Shown here one piece after another: positions 16,398 through 25,926 of a stretch of 64,000 nucleotides of DNA; position 1 is the stretch's first letter, and each line of letters opens with the position of its first letter. Source of the stretch: Thalassobaculum sp. OXR-137 (GTDB lineage: Bacteria; Pseudomonadota; Alphaproteobacteria; Thalassobaculales; Thalassobaculaceae); assembly GCF_034377285.1 (NCBI RefSeq), contig NZ_CP139715.1, forward strand, positions 186,001 through 250,000. The letters run 5' to 3'. The position numbers and the translations under genes were made by a program. The notes under the pieces are model-generated. The model did no database searches, was not told where the DNA came from, and saw only the letters and a program-made list of their open reading frames with translations.

Positions 16398-17699
16398 ATG
16401 ACGCGACGCGCGGTCAGCTCAGCCATGGCGCTCGACTCCCGGGAGTCGGCGGACGCGGCCACGGGCCGGCGGACGGCAGCCGGGCTTTGGCTCGGGCTGT
16501 GGCGCTGCGTTCTGCTCGTGCTCTGCACCCTCGTCATGGCGCAGAGCGCCCTGGCGGCCGGCACGCCGGTCGTCTCCAACCTGCGGATCGGCAATCACCC
16601 GGACAAGGTCCGCATCGTGATGGACCTGGATCAGCGGATCGATTTCTCGATCTTCCTGCTGCCGGATCCGTATCGGGTCGTGGTCGACGTGCCGGAAGTC
16701 TCGTTCCGCCTGCCGGAAGCCGCGGGATCGCGGGCGGTCGGCCCGATCGCCGGCTGGCGCTACGGTCAGTTCCGGCCGGGCACCTCCCGTGTGGTGATCG
16801 ACGCCGGCAGCCCGGTCGAGGTGAAATCCGCCTTCGTCCTGCCGCCCTCCGGATCGCAGCAGTATCGGCTGGTGATCGACCTGGTGGCGGCGACGCGGGA
16901 AGCGTTTCTGAAGGATTCCGACGCCTCCATCCAGAAGCATGTGGCGTTGAGCGCCCCGCGCCTGTCGGCGCCGCCGGCCGCCCCGGCGCCGCTGCCCAAG
17001 TCCGACGACCGCATGACCATCGTCATCGACGCGGGCCATGGCGGCGTCGACCCCGGCGCCATCGGTCATGACGGGGTCTATGAGAAGGCCATCGTGCTGG
17101 CCGCCGCCAAGGCGCTGAAGGAAGCGCTGGAGGCGACGGGCCGCTACAAGGCGGTCCTGACCCGCGAGGACGACAGCTTCATCCGCCTGCGCGAGCGCAT
17201 CGCCATCGCGCGGCGGGTCGATGCCGATCTGTTCGTGTCGCTGCACGCGGATTCCATCAAGGACAGCTCCCTGCGCGGCCTGTCGGTCTACACCCTGTCG
17301 GAGAACGCCTCGGACAAGGAGGCGGAGGCGCTGGCCACCAGCGAGAACAAGGCGGACATCGTCGCCGGCATCGACCTCTCCCAGCAGGAACCGGAGGTCA
17401 CCAACATCCTGATCGACCTCGCCCAGCGCCGGACCATGAACTACTCGGCCAGGCTGGCGGGCTATGTGGTCAAGGAGATGGACCGCGAGACCAAGCTGCT
17501 GAGCAGCCCCCACCGGTTCGCCGGCTTCGCGGTGCTGAAGGCACCGGACGTGCCCTCGGTGCTGGTCGAGCTGGGCTTCCTGTCGAACCGGGAGGACAAC
17601 CGCCGGCTCAACGACCCGGCCTTCCGCCGCAAGGTCGCCGCCGGGCTCACCCGGGCGATCGATCGCTACTTCCAGGGCGTGCAGTCGGCGTTCCGGTAA
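16398..17699 (+). CDS. amiC: N-acetylmuramoyl-L-alanine amidase, AmiC type
   Basis: This 433-residue periplasmic cell-wall hydrolase cuts the lactyl-peptide amide bond during septum splitting. A membrane-targeting signal lies at residues 30-53, then an AMIN domain (about 60-165) that targets septal peptidoglycan, then an Amidase_3 domain from about 208. Zinc ligands are visible: His in I-D-A-G-H-G-G, Glu in Y-E-K-A-I-V, His in S-L-H-A-D. The catalytic Glu is in L-V-E-L-G-F-L-S-N. The segment around residues 290-350 corresponds to the regulatory helix that occludes the site until EnvC/NlpD-type activators bind. Divergence from rne is a common alphaproteobacterial arrangement. Confidence 0.93.
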   Translation: MTRRAVSSAMALDSRESADAATGRRTAAGLWLGLWRCVLLVLCTLVMAQSALAAGTPVVSNLRIGNHPDKVRIVMDLDQRIDFSIFLLPDPYRVVVDVPEVSFRLPEAAGSRAVGPIAGWRYGQFRPGTSRVVIDAGSPVEVKSAFVLPPSGSQQYRLVIDLVAATREAFLKDSDASIQKHVALSAPRLSAPPAAPAPLPKSDDRMTIVIDAGHGGVDPGAIGHDGVYEKAIVLAAAKALKEALEATGRYKAVLTREDDSFIRLRERIAIARRVDADLFVSLHADSIKDSSLRGLSVYTLSENASDKEAEALATSENKADIVAGIDLSQQEPEVTNILIDLAQRRTMNYSARLAGYVVKEMDRETKLLSSPHRFAGFAVLKAPDVPSVLVELGFLSNREDNRRLNDPAFRRKVAAGLTRAIDRYFQGVQSAFR

Positions 17700-17795
17700 G
17701 ACGGGGCTGGGCTGGGCGTGGGGCCGCGCGGACGCGGGGCACTCTCGGCCGCCTTGCACCCACCGGGTTCAGGCGCCCCCCCAACCACAAACACT

Positions 17796-17897
17796 CCCCG
17801 GATTTATTCCGGGGTAATCCGGTCAGCGTGACGGGTCCTCGCATCCTCGCCTGAGGCCCGCCCGAACGGATGGGATTGCCCCGGAATAAATCCGGGG
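17796..17897. repeat. inverted pair of CCCCGG-N7-CCGGGG palindromes
   Basis: Two 19-base units, CCCCGGATTTATTCCGGGG (17796-17814) and its reverse complement (17879-17897), face each other across 64 bases. Both share an extra flank (GGATT(A/G) on one side). They lie between the convergent amidase and hppD genes and may serve as a two-way 3' end structure. Confidence 0.8.
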
Positions 17898-17956
17898 AGG
17901 GGCGATGGTTTTTGGGGAGGGGAAGGAGAACAAACGCCGCCCCTCCCCTTGCACCG

Positions 17957-19048
17957 TCAGCCCTTCAGAACACCGCGGTTGATCTGGTCCTGCTCGATGC
18001 TCTCGAACAGCGCCTTGAAGTTGCCTTCGCCGAAGCCCTCGTCGCCCTTGCGCTGGATCAGCTCGAAGAAGATCGGCCCGATCACCGTGTTGGTGAAGAT
18101 CTGGAGCAGCAAACCGCCATCCTCGGTCGGCGCCCCGTCGATCAGGATGCCGCGCGCCTTCAGCTCCTCCACGTTCTCGCCGTGGTTCGGCAGGCGCTCG
18201 GCCAGCATCTCGTAGTAGGTCTCCGGCGGCGGGGCCATGAACTTCATGCCGAGACCCCGCAGCCCGTCCACGGCCGCGTGGATGTCGTCGGTGCCCATGG
18301 CGATGTGCTGGATGCCCTCGCCCTTGTACTGGTCGAGATATTCCGCGATCTGGCTCTTGTCGTCCGAGCTCTCGTTGATGGGGATGCGGATCTTGCCGCA
18401 GGGGCTGGTCATCGCCCGGGACTTCAGGCCCGTCAGCTTGCCCTCAATGTCGAAGTAGCGGATCTCGCGGAAATTGAAGAGCGTCTCGTAGAAGCTGCCC
18501 CAGACATCCATGCGACCCTGGTGCACGTTGTGGGTCAGGTGGTCGATATAGGTGAGGCCGACGCCGGCCGGGTCCTGCTCCTCGCCTTCGATCGGCACGA
18601 AGTCCACGTCGTAGATCGAGCGCTCGCCGTACCGATCAACCAGATAAATCAGGCTGTCGCCGATACCGTGGATCGCCGGGATGTTCAGCTCCATCGGGCC
18701 GACCTTGCCCTCGAAGGGCTTGGCGCCGAGCTTCACCGCCCGCTCGAAGGCGGCGGCGGCGTTCTTCACCCGGAAGGCGATGGCGCAGCAGGACGGGCCG
18801 TGCACCTTGGCGAAGGCCTGGGCGAAGCTGTCGGGCTCGCCGTTGACGATGAAGTTCACCCCGCCCTGGCGGTACAGGGTGACGTTCTTGGAGCGGTGCT
18901 TGGCGACCGCGCGGAAGCCCATGGCGGTGAACAGCTTCTCAAGATCGGCGGTATCCGGGGCGGTGTATTCGACGAACTCGAAGCCGTCGGTCGCCATCGG
19001 GTTCTCGGGCGTGCCCTGGGGGACCGGGGGAAGCGTGGTGGTAGCCAT
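17957..19048 (-). CDS. hppD: 4-hydroxyphenylpyruvate dioxygenase
   Basis: This 363-residue enzyme converts 4-hydroxyphenylpyruvate to homogentisate in tyrosine catabolism. It is built of two vicinal-oxygen-chelate repeats. The C-terminal half carries the iron ligands: His in Y-I-D-H-L-T-H-N-V, His in I-Q-H-I-A-M, and Glu in F-F-E-L-I-Q-R, as in the family. Length matches bacterial enzymes. It diverges from a MarR-type regulator, and two related palindromes lie in the shared gap, so MarR control is likely. No other homogentisate-pathway gene is in the window. AGGAGG is visible upstream of the start. Confidence 0.96.
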   Translation of the reverse strand: MATTTLPPVPQGTPENPMATDGFEFVEYTAPDTADLEKLFTAMGFRAVAKHRSKNVTLYRQGGVNFIVNGEPDSFAQAFAKVHGPSCCAIAFRVKNAAAAFERAVKLGAKPFEGKVGPMELNIPAIHGIGDSLIYLVDRYGERSIYDVDFVPIEGEEQDPAGVGLTYIDHLTHNVHQGRMDVWGSFYETLFNFREIRYFDIEGKLTGLKSRAMTSPCGKIRIPINESSDDKSQIAEYLDQYKGEGIQHIAMGTDDIHAAVDGLRGLGMKFMAPPPETYYEMLAERLPNHGENVEELKARGILIDGAPTEDGGLLLQIFTNTVIGPIFFELIQRKGDEGFGEGNFKALFESIEQDQINRGVLKG

Positions 19049-19123
19049 GGGGAACCTCCTTGTCGGCGGCGCGGGCGGAGTCGATCCGGAGGATGCCTCG
19101 CCGCGCCACGGGAAATCGTGTTA

Positions 19124-19137
19124 GTTTCATTTGTAAC
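19124..19137. promoter_or_regulatory. MarR operator, imperfect copy
   Basis: GTTTCA-TT-TGTAAC resembles the near-perfect palindrome at 19150 (core GTTTCA-N2-TG-AAC). The two centres are 28 bases apart. It lies between hppD and the MarR gene. Confidence 0.5.
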
Positions 19138-19149
19138 AGAATCACCATT

Positions 19150-19167
19150 TGGTTTCAAATGAAACCA
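19150..19167. promoter_or_regulatory. MarR operator, perfect copy
   Basis: TGGTTTCA-AA-TGAAACCA has perfect 8-base arms and a 2-base centre, about 100 bases upstream of hppD and 37 bases before the chosen MarR start. Its size and symmetry suit a MarR dimer. Confidence 0.68.
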
Positions 19168-19203
19168 TTACAAGTGTCACCCCGCCGAGCCCGGACCACC
19201 GCC

Positions 19204-19677
19204 ATGCCAGACGCCCCGCACACCCCCGCTTCCGACGCGCTGATGCTCGACCGGTTTCTGCCGTACAGGCTGGCGGTACTGGCGAACACGGTGTCGAAGG
19301 GGATCGCCCGGCTCTATGCGGACCGGTTCGGCATCACCATCGCGGAATGGCGCATCCTGGCGATCCTCGGCGCGTTCGGGGCGGCGACGGCCTCGGAGAT
19401 CCAGGGCCGCTCGGCCATGGACAAGGTGCAGGTGAGCCGGGCGATCGCGCGGCTGACCGAGGCGGGGATGATCCGGCGCACGGTGGATGCGGCGGACCGG
19501 AGACGTCAGACCATCGCCATGACGACGGAGGGGGACCGGGTCTACCGCGAGATCGTCCCGCTCGCCCGCGCCCGGGAAGCGGCTCTGCTGGAGGGGCTGA
19601 CGGACGAGGAGCGACTGATGCTGGACCGGCTGCTGGACCGGCTGCAGAAACGGGCGGCGGCGGGAGAGAAGCTCTAA
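19204..19677 (+). CDS. MarR-family transcriptional regulator
   Basis: This 157-residue winged-helix regulator has the recognition helix and wing in the segment E-I-Q-G-R-S-A-M-D-K-V-Q-V-S-R-A, followed by D-A-A-D-R-R-R-Q near residue 105. The ATG at 19204 was chosen because the in-frame ATG at 19159 lies within the operator palindrome; neither has a strong ribosome site. Divergent orientation from hppD and the paired palindromes suggest that it controls hppD and itself. The ligand may be a tyrosine-pathway aromatic acid, which is an inference from context. Confidence 0.87.
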   Translation: MPDAPHTPASDALMLDRFLPYRLAVLANTVSKGIARLYADRFGITIAEWRILAILGAFGAATASEIQGRSAMDKVQVSRAIARLTEAGMIRRTVDAADRRRQTIAMTTEGDRVYREIVPLARAREAALLEGLTDEERLMLDRLLDRLQKRAAAGEKL

Positions 19678-19688
19678 CCCTTTTCACT

Positions 19689-19707
19689 CCCCGGATTTAT
19701 TCCGGGG
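19689..19707. repeat. CCCCGGATTTATTCCGGGG palindrome
   Basis: A single copy of the 19-base family, with the usual CACT before it, located just after the MarR gene. It could also act as the 3' end structure of that gene. Confidence 0.75.
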
Positions 19708-19739
19708 CAATCGGGTCCGCTGTCGTGCTCGAATATTAT

Positions 19740-20057
19740 CTACTTTTCTCGATTTCTATACTTCTCTGCCACCTTTCTGACGTACAGAATTTTCATATGA
19801 TATTCGCAGAACTCACGGGACCACCGCAGCAATTTCAGCATTAAAACTCTCACCACATAAAGAAAGAGAGCCACTCCAATTACCATAGAAAATAATTCTA
19901 TTTGATGAGACGTATAAACAAAAAAACTGAAATAAAATGCCCACGACAAAACGACACTCGTCAACAAAAAGGATACATAAAAAGCGGCCTTTCCAGGAAT
20001 CGTCATAGTAACGATCAACCACGCCGTTAAAAATAGAATCGCTAGCAAATCGTACAT
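19740..20057 (-). CDS. small membrane protein of unknown function in an AT-rich patch
   Basis: This 105-residue protein is not recognised. It shows three hydrophobic segments (about residues 4-20, 25-48 and 55-75) followed by a basic tail (R-W-S-R-E-F, V-R-K-V-A-E-K), as in a small inner-membrane protein with a cytoplasmic C terminus. Its base composition is far more AT-rich than its neighbours, and the atypical patch spans about 19720-20110. That points to recent gain or an orphan gene. The ribosome site is weak. It is kept because codon use and the alternation of hydrophobic segments look like coding sequence, but it could be spurious. Confidence 0.5.
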   Translation of the reverse strand: MYDLLAILFLTAWLIVTMTIPGKAAFYVSFLLTSVVLSWAFYFSFFVYTSHQIELFSMVIGVALFLYVVRVLMLKLLRWSREFCEYHMKILYVRKVAEKYRNREK

Positions 20058-20120
20058 TTACTATAACCTGTCCATGCACAGCGTTTATGCGCGCGAAAAT
20101 CCTATTGTACCTGAAAATAA

Positions 20121-21230
20121 CTACGCGACCATCGCCGCCACGTGGTCGGCGATCGCCAGGCTCGACGTCACGCCCGGGCTTTCGATGCCGAACAGGTTCA
20201 CCAGCCCCGGCACCCCGTGCTCGGCCGGGCCCTGGACCATGAAGTCGACCGCCGGCGTGCCGGGCGCCTGGATCTTCGGGCGGATGCCGGCATAGCCCGG
20301 CTGCAACGCCCCGTCCGGCAGGCCCGGCCAGTACTTGCGGATCGCTTCGTAGAAACTGTCCGAGCGGCGCGGGTCCACGTCGTAGTTGATCGCGTCGATC
20401 CACTCCACGTCCGGGCCGAACCGGGCCTGGCCGCCGAGATCCAGGGTCAGGTGGATGCCGAGCCCCGCCTGCTCGGGAGCCGGATAGATCAGGTGCGTGA
20501 ACGGAGCCCGCACCCCGGACAGCGAATAGTAGTTGCCCTTGCAGTAGAAATGCGGCGGTACCTTGTCGGCCGGAAAGCCCATCAGGCTGGCGGCCAACGG
20601 CTGGGCATGCAGGCCGGCGGAGTTCACCACCGTCTTCGCCTTCAGCAGCATCGGCTCGGCCCCGCCGACGGCGATCTCGATCCCGTCCTCGCCGACCTTG
20701 CCGCCGGCGACCGGGGCGTGGAAGGCGATCATGCCGCCGCGCTCCTCGGCATCGCCCTGCAGGGCCAGCATGTAGGAATGGCTGTCGAGCACGCCGGTGG
20801 ACGGCGACCACAGGGCCGTCACGCAGCGCAGCTCCGGCTCCATCGCCACCACTTCGTTATGCGACTTGAACACCAGATCGGTCACGCCCGCCTGGACCGC
20901 CCGGTCCTGGATCTGCTGCAGGGCCGGGATCTGGTCTTCGGACGTCGCCACGATCAGCTTGCCCATCGGCGTGTACGGAACGCCGTGGTCGTCGAGATAG
21001 CGGTAGAGCTTGTTCTTGCCCTCCACGCAGAACTTCGCCTTCAGCGAGCCCGGCGGGTAGTAGATGCCGGCATGGATCACCTCGGAATGCCGCGAGCTGG
21101 TCTCCGTGCCGATGGCCTCGGCCGCCTCCAGCACCAGCACCTCGCGCCCGGCCAGGGCCAGGGCCCGCGCCACGGCCAGTCCGACCACGCCTGCGCCGAT
21201 GACGATCGCATCGACCTGTTCCGCACTCAT
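20121..21230 (-). CDS. FAD-dependent oxidoreductase, L-2-hydroxyglutarate oxidase-like
   Basis: This 369-residue D-amino-acid-oxidase-fold flavoprotein has the N-terminal dinucleotide motif I-G-A-G-V-V-G-L near residues 11-18, [13 protein letters not shown] near residues 43-55, and a C-terminal F-G-I-E-S-P-G FAD contact. This combination marks LhgO/L2HGDH-like 2-hydroxyacid oxidases. Its start overlaps the stop of the upstream dehydrogenase by ATGA, so the two are translationally coupled. The partner enzyme also acts on a hydroxy acid. The exact substrate is uncertain. Confidence 0.87.
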   Translation of the reverse strand: MSAEQVDAIVIGAGVVGLAVARALALAGREVLVLEAAEAIGTETSSRHSEVIHAGIYYPPGSLKAKFCVEGKNKLYRYLDDHGVPYTPMGKLIVATSEDQIPALQQIQDRAVQAGVTDLVFKSHNEVVAMEPELRCVTALWSPSTGVLDSHSYMLALQGDAEERGGMIAFHAPVAGGKVGEDGIEIAVGGAEPMLLKAKTVVNSAGLHAQPLAASLMGFPADKVPPHFYCKGNYYSLSGVRAPFTHLIYPAPEQAGLGIHLTLDLGGQARFGPDVEWIDAINYDVDPRRSDSFYEAIRKYWPGLPDGALQPGYAGIRPKIQAPGTPAVDFMVQGPAEHGVPGLVNLFGIESPGVTSSLAIADHVAAMVA

Positions 21231-22132
21231 GTACCCGCTCCGTTCAGTCCACCGAGTTCCGCCATCACATCGACCAGCAGGGGCACGTGCTCCTCGCCGT
21301 GTCCGGTCGCACAGGCCAGCGTGTAGAGTTGCAGCGCCGCCGATCCGAACGGGGCCGGCAGCCCCGCCTCGGCGGCGATGTCGTTGTAGTAGCCCACATC
21401 CTTGCGGGCATTGGCCATGGCGAATTGCAGGCCCGACGCATCGCCGTCGACCGCATAGGCCATGATCTTCTGGAACATGCCGGAATTGACCGCCCCGGCC
21501 GAGACCACCTCGCGCAGCTTGCCGAGATCGACCCCCGCCGCCCGCGCCGTGGTCGCCGCCTCGGCCACCAGGGCGGACATGGACATGCTCATGAAATTGT
21601 TGATCAGCTTCAGCGAATGCGCCGCCCCGAGCGGGCCGATATGGAAGATGTTGCGGGCGTAGCACTCCAGCACCGGCCGCGCCTTCTCCACCAGGGCGTC
21701 CGGGCCGCCGACCAGCACGTTGAGGGTGCCTTCCATCGCCTCCTTCGGCGTCATGGTCATCGGCGCGTCGATGAAGTCGATGCCCTTCTCCGCCAGGGCC
21801 GCCGCCACCCGCTTGGTCGAGGCCGGCTCGGCGGTGGAGGCGTCGAGCACCAGGGTGCCGGGCTTCGCACCTTCGACGATCCCGGCGGTGTCGAGACAGA
21901 CCTGCTCCACCACCCGGCTGTTCGGCATGCAGAGGATGACGATGTCCGACGCGGCGGCGAGTTCCTTCGGCGTGGCCGCCTCGGCCGCACCCAGCGCCGT
22001 CAGCTCGTCGACCGGCGTGCGGTTGCGGTGGCCGAGCACGGTCAGCGGAAAGCCCTTGGCCAGGATGTTGCCGGCCATGCCGCGCCCCATCAGGCCCACA
22101 CCGGCAAAGCCGACCTTCACAGGATCGGTCAT
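21227..22132 (-). CDS. 3-hydroxyisobutyrate-dehydrogenase-family NAD(P)-dependent oxidoreductase
   Basis: This 301-residue beta-hydroxyacid dehydrogenase has the N-terminal Rossmann motif [12 protein letters not shown]. The substrate segment has D-A-P-M-T-M-T where the family usually has D-A-P-V-S-G-G, and the catalytic Lys is in S-L-K-L-I-N-N near residue 175. The changed substrate loop suggests a substrate other than 3-hydroxyisobutyrate. A GGGAGGAA site supports the start. The gene overlaps the LhgO-like oxidase by four bases. It diverges from the DehI-like gene. Confidence 0.88.
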   Translation of the reverse strand: MTDPVKVGFAGVGLMGRGMAGNILAKGFPLTVLGHRNRTPVDELTALGAAEAATPKELAAASDIVILCMPNSRVVEQVCLDTAGIVEGAKPGTLVLDASTAEPASTKRVAAALAEKGIDFIDAPMTMTPKEAMEGTLNVLVGGPDALVEKARPVLECYARNIFHIGPLGAAHSLKLINNFMSMSMSALVAEAATTARAAGVDLGKLREVVSAGAVNSGMFQKIMAYAVDGDASGLQFAMANARKDVGYYNDIAAEAGLPAPFGSAALQLYTLACATGHGEEHVPLLVDVMAELGGLNGAGT

Positions 22133-22286
22133 CGCGGTTCCTCCCTTTATGGTTCTTGCTTCCGGCATAGCCGATTGTCGCCTCCCCCTCCAAGCCCCCC
22201 AATGCGCAGAACGCGGATTGACCGGGCCGTCCCCGCCACGCTGCAATCACGGCAAAAGCGACAAGCAACGAGTTTGGGAGGATGCG

Positions 22287-23084
22287 ATGGGTGACCCGAT
22301 TCCGGCGATCGCCGAGCACGAGGCGACGGGCGCGCTGGCGCAGACCTTCGACGACATCAAGGCGACCCTGGGCGTCCCGGTGGTGAACCTGATCTGGCGG
22401 CACCTGGCGACCATCGACGGCGGGCTGGACTGGGCCTGGGGCGCCGCCAAGCCGATCTATACCAGCGGTCAGGCGGCTCGGTCGGCGAAGGCACTGTTCG
22501 ACCGGCTGCCGGTGGCGATGCCGGAGCCGCTGGCCCCCGGCGCGCTGCAGGCGGTCGGGGTGACGGCGGAGGATCTGGCGACCGTGCGGGCGGTCGCCGC
22601 CGGCTACAACCGGGGCAACGGGCTGAACCTGCTGGCCCTGGGCGCGCTGGTCGTCGCGCCGGCCGGGCCGGTGCCGAGCGCTGCAGGCGCGCCGGCGGAA
22701 GCGGCATCGGCGCCGATCCCGCGGGTGCTGTCCCAGGGCGACGTAGAGCCGCATGTCTGGGAGCTGGTGCTGGCGCTGAACCGGTTCGGGTCGAGGCCGG
22801 AGGAGCCGATCCTGGCGACCATGTACCGGCATCTGGCTTACTGGCCGGGGCTGCTGGCGCTGATGCATGCGGGCTTCGCGCCGCTCGAGGCCGATGGGCG
22901 GCTGCGGGCGGCGACCGCGACGACCCGCAGCATGGCGATGGCGGAGAGTGCGAGGCTCGCCCATCTGCGCGCCGAGGCGGGACCGGCCCCGGAGGAGGCC
23001 GTGGCCGCGGTGGAGGAGTTCACCCGCCACGTCATCGCCCGGATGGTCCTCATCTGCTTCGCGTTCTCGCGCTGGGTGGGGTGA
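22287..23084 (+). CDS. DehI-like (group I 2-haloacid dehalogenase family) protein
   Basis: This 265-residue alpha-helical protein matches the DehI family pattern by its N-terminal [11 protein letters not shown] and [11 protein letters not shown] similar motif recurs in the second half (Y-R-H-L-A-Y-W), in keeping with the pseudo-duplicated DehI fold. True DehI enzymes remove halide from D- and L-2-haloacids through an Asp-activated water, but many family members are uncharacterised, so dehalogenase activity is not established here. GGGAGG precedes the ATG. It diverges from the hydroxyacid dehydrogenase pair. Confidence 0.7.
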   Translation: MGDPIPAIAEHEATGALAQTFDDIKATLGVPVVNLIWRHLATIDGGLDWAWGAAKPIYTSGQAARSAKALFDRLPVAMPEPLAPGALQAVGVTAEDLATVRAVAAGYNRGNGLNLLALGALVVAPAGPVPSAAGAPAEAASAPIPRVLSQGDVEPHVWELVLALNRFGSRPEEPILATMYRHLAYWPGLLALMHAGFAPLEADGRLRAATATTRSMAMAESARLAHLRAEAGPAPEEAVAAVEEFTRHVIARMVLICFAFSRWVG

Positions 23085-23118
23085 GAGGGCCGGCACATAT
23101 CAAACGCCGAAAACATCC

Positions 23119-23227
23119 GTCATCCCGGCGAACTCCGGGCTCGGCCCGGAGTTCGCCGGGACCCATAGCAATAGAGCGCTAGGTCCCCGTCGGCCCCCGG
23201 ATCAAGTCCGGGCGCCACCGGGATGAC
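23119..23227. repeat. composite palindromic element bounded by GTCATCCCGG / CCGGGATGAC
   Basis: The left part contains a perfect 17-bp stem (23124-23140 with 23144-23160) and a 3-base loop. A second GC-rich hairpin follows before the closing CCGGGATGAC. Same family as 25001, 40681 and 63430. It sits between the convergent DehI-like and dut genes. Confidence 0.8.
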
Positions 23228-23258
23228 GACGTTGAAACGGAAGAAAATTAAAGGCTTG

Positions 23259-23708
23259 TTACCCCCGCCCGGTCGACCCGAACCCGCCGTCGCCGCGGGC
23301 GGTCTCGTCCAGGCTCTCCGCCTCTTCCCACGCGACCCGGCTCACCGGTGCCACCACGAGCTGGGCGATGCGGTCGCCGCGCTCGAAGGTCACCGGCTCC
23401 TGGCCCAGGTTGACCAGGATCACCTTGATCTCGCCGCGATAGTCGCTGTCCACGGTCCCCGGCGCGTTCACACAGGCGATGCCCGACCGGAACGCCAGAC
23501 CCGACCGGGCGCGCACCTGCGCCTCGTAGCCCTTGGGCAGGGCGATGGAGAGACCCGTGGGAACGGCGGTGCGCTCCATCGGCGCCAGGGTCACCGGCGC
23601 GTCGACGGCCGCCCGCAGGTCCATGCCCGCCGAACCCTCGGTCTCATAGGCCGGCAGCGGCAGGTCGGCCCCATGGGCCAGCCGGGTGATGCGGACGGGA
23701 ATGCTCAT
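23259..23708 (-). CDS. dut: dUTP diphosphatase
   Basis: This 149-residue trimeric dUTPase hydrolyses dUTP to dUMP, keeping uracil out of DNA and feeding thymidylate synthesis. All five motifs are visible: A-G-M-D-L-R-A, P-T-G-L-S-I, R-S-G-L-A, the [10 protein letters not shown] block with catalytic Asp and Tyr, and the C-terminal G-D-G-G-F-G-S-T-G. Its start overlaps the coaBC stop by ATGA, so it is translationally coupled. The coaBC-dut order is conserved widely in proteobacteria. Confidence 0.97.
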   Translation of the reverse strand: MSIPVRITRLAHGADLPLPAYETEGSAGMDLRAAVDAPVTLAPMERTAVPTGLSIALPKGYEAQVRARSGLAFRSGIACVNAPGTVDSDYRGEIKVILVNLGQEPVTFERGDRIAQLVVAPVSRVAWEEAESLDETARGDGGFGSTGRG

Positions 23709-24928
23709 GCGGAAGGTCCAGTCTGGAAATGCTCTGCGATGCGGGCGGCAAGGCGTTTGCCGACCTCGGCCTTGGTCATCGCCGGCCAGTCCTCGGACCC
23801 GTCGGCGGTGACCAGGTGGATGGTGTTGCTGTCGCCGCCGAAGGTGCCGGTCGCGGGGGAAACGTCGTTGGCCAGGATCCAGTCGCAGCCCTTGCGCGCC
23901 CGCTTGGCGGTGGCGAACTCGACAACCTTCTCGGTCTCCGCCGCGAAGCCGACCACCAGGGCCGGGCGGCCTTGCGTCTTCTGCGACAGGGTCTTCAGGA
24001 TGTCCGGGTTCTCGGCAAGCTTAAGGGTCGGGAGGCCGCGCCCCTCCTCCTTCTTCATCTTCTGGTCGGCGGCGGTGGCGACCCGCCAGTCGGCGACGGC
24101 GGCGGCGCAGACCACGATATCGGCCGGGAGGGCGGCCTCGCAGGCGGCCAGCATGTCGCGCGCGCTCTCGATCGGCACGGTCTTCACCCCGGCGGGATCG
24201 GGCTCGCGGGTCGGGCCGCTGACCAGGGTGACCTCCGCTCCCAGCGCGGCCAGGGCGCGGGCGATGGCGTGCCCCTGCTTGCCGGACGAGCGGTTGGCGA
24301 TGTAGCGCACCGGGTCGATCGGCTCATGGGTCGGGCCGCTGGTGACGATCGCCTTCTTTCCGGCGAGTGGGCCAGTGCGTTCGGCGAAATAGGCTTCCGC
24401 GGCCGCAATGATCTCCAGCGGCTCGGCCATCCGGCCGTAGCCGTATTCGCCGCAGGCCATCGACCCTTCGTTCGGCCCGGCCACCCGCACGCCGCGCGAC
24501 GTCAGGGTCGCCAGGTTCGCCCGGGTGGCCGGGTGCTCCCACATGCGCACGTTCATCGCCGGGGCGATCAGCACGTCGGTATCGGTCGCCAGCAGCAGGG
24601 TGGAGGCCAGGTCGCCGCACAGCCCGTGCGCCATCTTCGCCATCAGGTCGGCGGTGGCCGGGGCGACGATGATCAGGTCGGCCGAACGGGAGAGCTGGAT
24701 ATGCCCCATCTCCGCCTCGTCGGTGAGATCGAACAGCTCGGTATAGACCTTGTCCTCGGTCAGGGCCGAGAGCGCCAGGGGGGTGACGAAGTGCTCGCCC
24801 GCCTTGGTCAGCACCGCGCGCACCGCCGCCCCGCGCTCGCGCAGGCGGCGGGTCAGGTCGAGCGCCTTGTAGGCGGCGATCCCGCCACCGACGATCAGGA
24901 GAATGCGTCTGTTGCTCAGCGTCATCAT
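23705..24928 (-). CDS. coaBC: phosphopantothenoylcysteine decarboxylase / phosphopantothenate-cysteine ligase
   Basis: This 407-residue bifunctional coenzyme A biosynthesis enzyme has an N-terminal CoaC flavoprotein domain with P-A-M-N-V-R-M-W and the [11 protein letters not shown] flap. Its C-terminal CoaB domain has [19 protein letters not shown] and the K-M-K-K segment. The start has two adjacent Met codons; the first is given, without a clear ribosome site. It is the upstream gene of a coupled pair with dut. Confidence 0.96.
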   Translation of the reverse strand: MMTLSNRRILLIVGGGIAAYKALDLTRRLRERGAAVRAVLTKAGEHFVTPLALSALTEDKVYTELFDLTDEAEMGHIQLSRSADLIIVAPATADLMAKMAHGLCGDLASTLLLATDTDVLIAPAMNVRMWEHPATRANLATLTSRGVRVAGPNEGSMACGEYGYGRMAEPLEIIAAAEAYFAERTGPLAGKKAIVTSGPTHEPIDPVRYIANRSSGKQGHAIARALAALGAEVTLVSGPTREPDPAGVKTVPIESARDMLAACEAALPADIVVCAAAVADWRVATAADQKMKKEEGRGLPTLKLAENPDILKTLSQKTQGRPALVVGFAAETEKVVEFATAKRARKGCDWILANDVSPATGTFGGDSNTIHLVTADGSEDWPAMTKAEVGKRLAARIAEHFQTGPSA

Positions 24929-25000
24929 GGGCCGGAAGGTAGCGCGAAGTGCCGTGGCGGGCGAGAGGGTTCGGGATACGCCACGATCCAGCCCCACGCC

Positions 25001-25113
25001 GTCATCCCGGACGTCCCCGGACCCGATCCGGGGACGGGCCGGGACCGCGCCCCCGGCGCCGGACCTGGGTCCCGGCCAACCCCCGGGTCGAGCCCGGGCC
25101 TCGCCGGGATGAC
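25001..25113. repeat. composite palindromic element bounded by GTCATCCCGG / CCGGGATGAC
   Basis: An intergenic unit of about 113 bases upstream of coaBC. Internal GC-rich inverted repeats (for example CCCCGGACCCGATCCGGGG) lie between the terminal 10-base inverted ends. Confidence 0.78.
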
Positions 25114-25140
25114 GGCAGAAGCGGTAACGATAGCCGCATG

Positions 25141-25160
25141 ATCCCGATTTGCATCGGGAT
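25141..25160. repeat. short palindromic repeat, ATCCCGAT-TTGC-ATCGGGAT
   Basis: Identical to the unit at 37514-37533 except that one stem pair is C-G instead of T-A. This is a compensatory change. It ends GGGATGAC. Confidence 0.78.
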
Positions 25161-25179
25161 GACGGTCGCTACGCAACCG

Positions 25180-25926
25180 TCAATTCGCCACCGCCTGGCC
25201 GCCGTCGATGTAGAAGGTCTCGCCGTTCAGGAACGGGATGTCGTCGGCGACGATGGAACCGACGAAACGCGCCACCTCCCAGGCCTCGCCCGGCGCACCG
25301 CGCGGGATCGCCTTCTCGATGAAGGACCGGAACCGCTCGTTGTCCATATGGGAGCGGTTCAGGTTGGTCAGGGTGAAGCCCGGTGCCACGTCGACCACGC
25401 GGATGCCCTTGCGCGCCCATTCCACGCCCAGGCACCGGGTGATCGCGCCGACCGCCGCCTTCGACGCGCAATAGGCGGCCGTGTACTTCACCCCGATCTT
25501 GTCGTAGTGCGAGCCGATATTGACGATCACCCCGCCGCCGCTGGCGATCATGTGCGGATAGGCCGACTGGCACATGGCGAACAGGCCGACCGCGTTGGTG
25601 TTCAGCACTTCGGCGAACTCGGCGGGCGAGAAGCTCTCGCTGCGGCCTTCCTTATGGATGCCCGCATTGTTGACCAGGGCGTGCAGCCCGCCGGTCTTCT
25701 CCGCCAGGGCCGTCAGGGCGGCGGCCCCGGACTCCGGGTCGTTCACGTCGCAGGCCAGGTTGATCATCCGCCCGGCGAGCGCGGCCGGGACCGGCTCCTC
25801 CTCGGGGCCGATACCCTTGCGCGACAGGCAGCCGACGGTCAGGCCCCGGCGGGCCAGTTCCAAGGCGATCTCCGCTCCCAGGCCGCGCGAGGCTCCGGTG
25901 ACGGCTACGGTTCTGGTCTCGGTCAT
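25180..25926 (-). CDS. short-chain dehydrogenase/reductase
   Basis: This 248-residue classical SDR has T-G-A-S-R-G-L-G at residues 10-17 (cofactor), N-N-A-G near residue 86, Ser in N-I-G-S-H, and the catalytic Y-C-A-S-K near residue 152. The C-terminal D-G-G-Q is typical. It oxidises or reduces an alcohol/carbonyl with NAD(P). It overlaps the stop of the TPP-enzyme beta-subunit gene by ATGA. It is the last gene of the subcluster, so it may process the aldehyde released by the decarboxylase; that role is inferred from context. Confidence 0.9.
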   Translation of the reverse strand: MTETRTVAVTGASRGLGAEIALELARRGLTVGCLSRKGIGPEEEPVPAALAGRMINLACDVNDPESGAAALTALAEKTGGLHALVNNAGIHKEGRSESFSPAEFAEVLNTNAVGLFAMCQSAYPHMIASGGGVIVNIGSHYDKIGVKYTAAYCASKAAVGAITRCLGVEWARKGIRVVDVAPGFTLTNLNRSHMDNERFRSFIEKAIPRGAPGEAWEVARFVGSIVADDIPFLNGETFYIDGGQAVAN

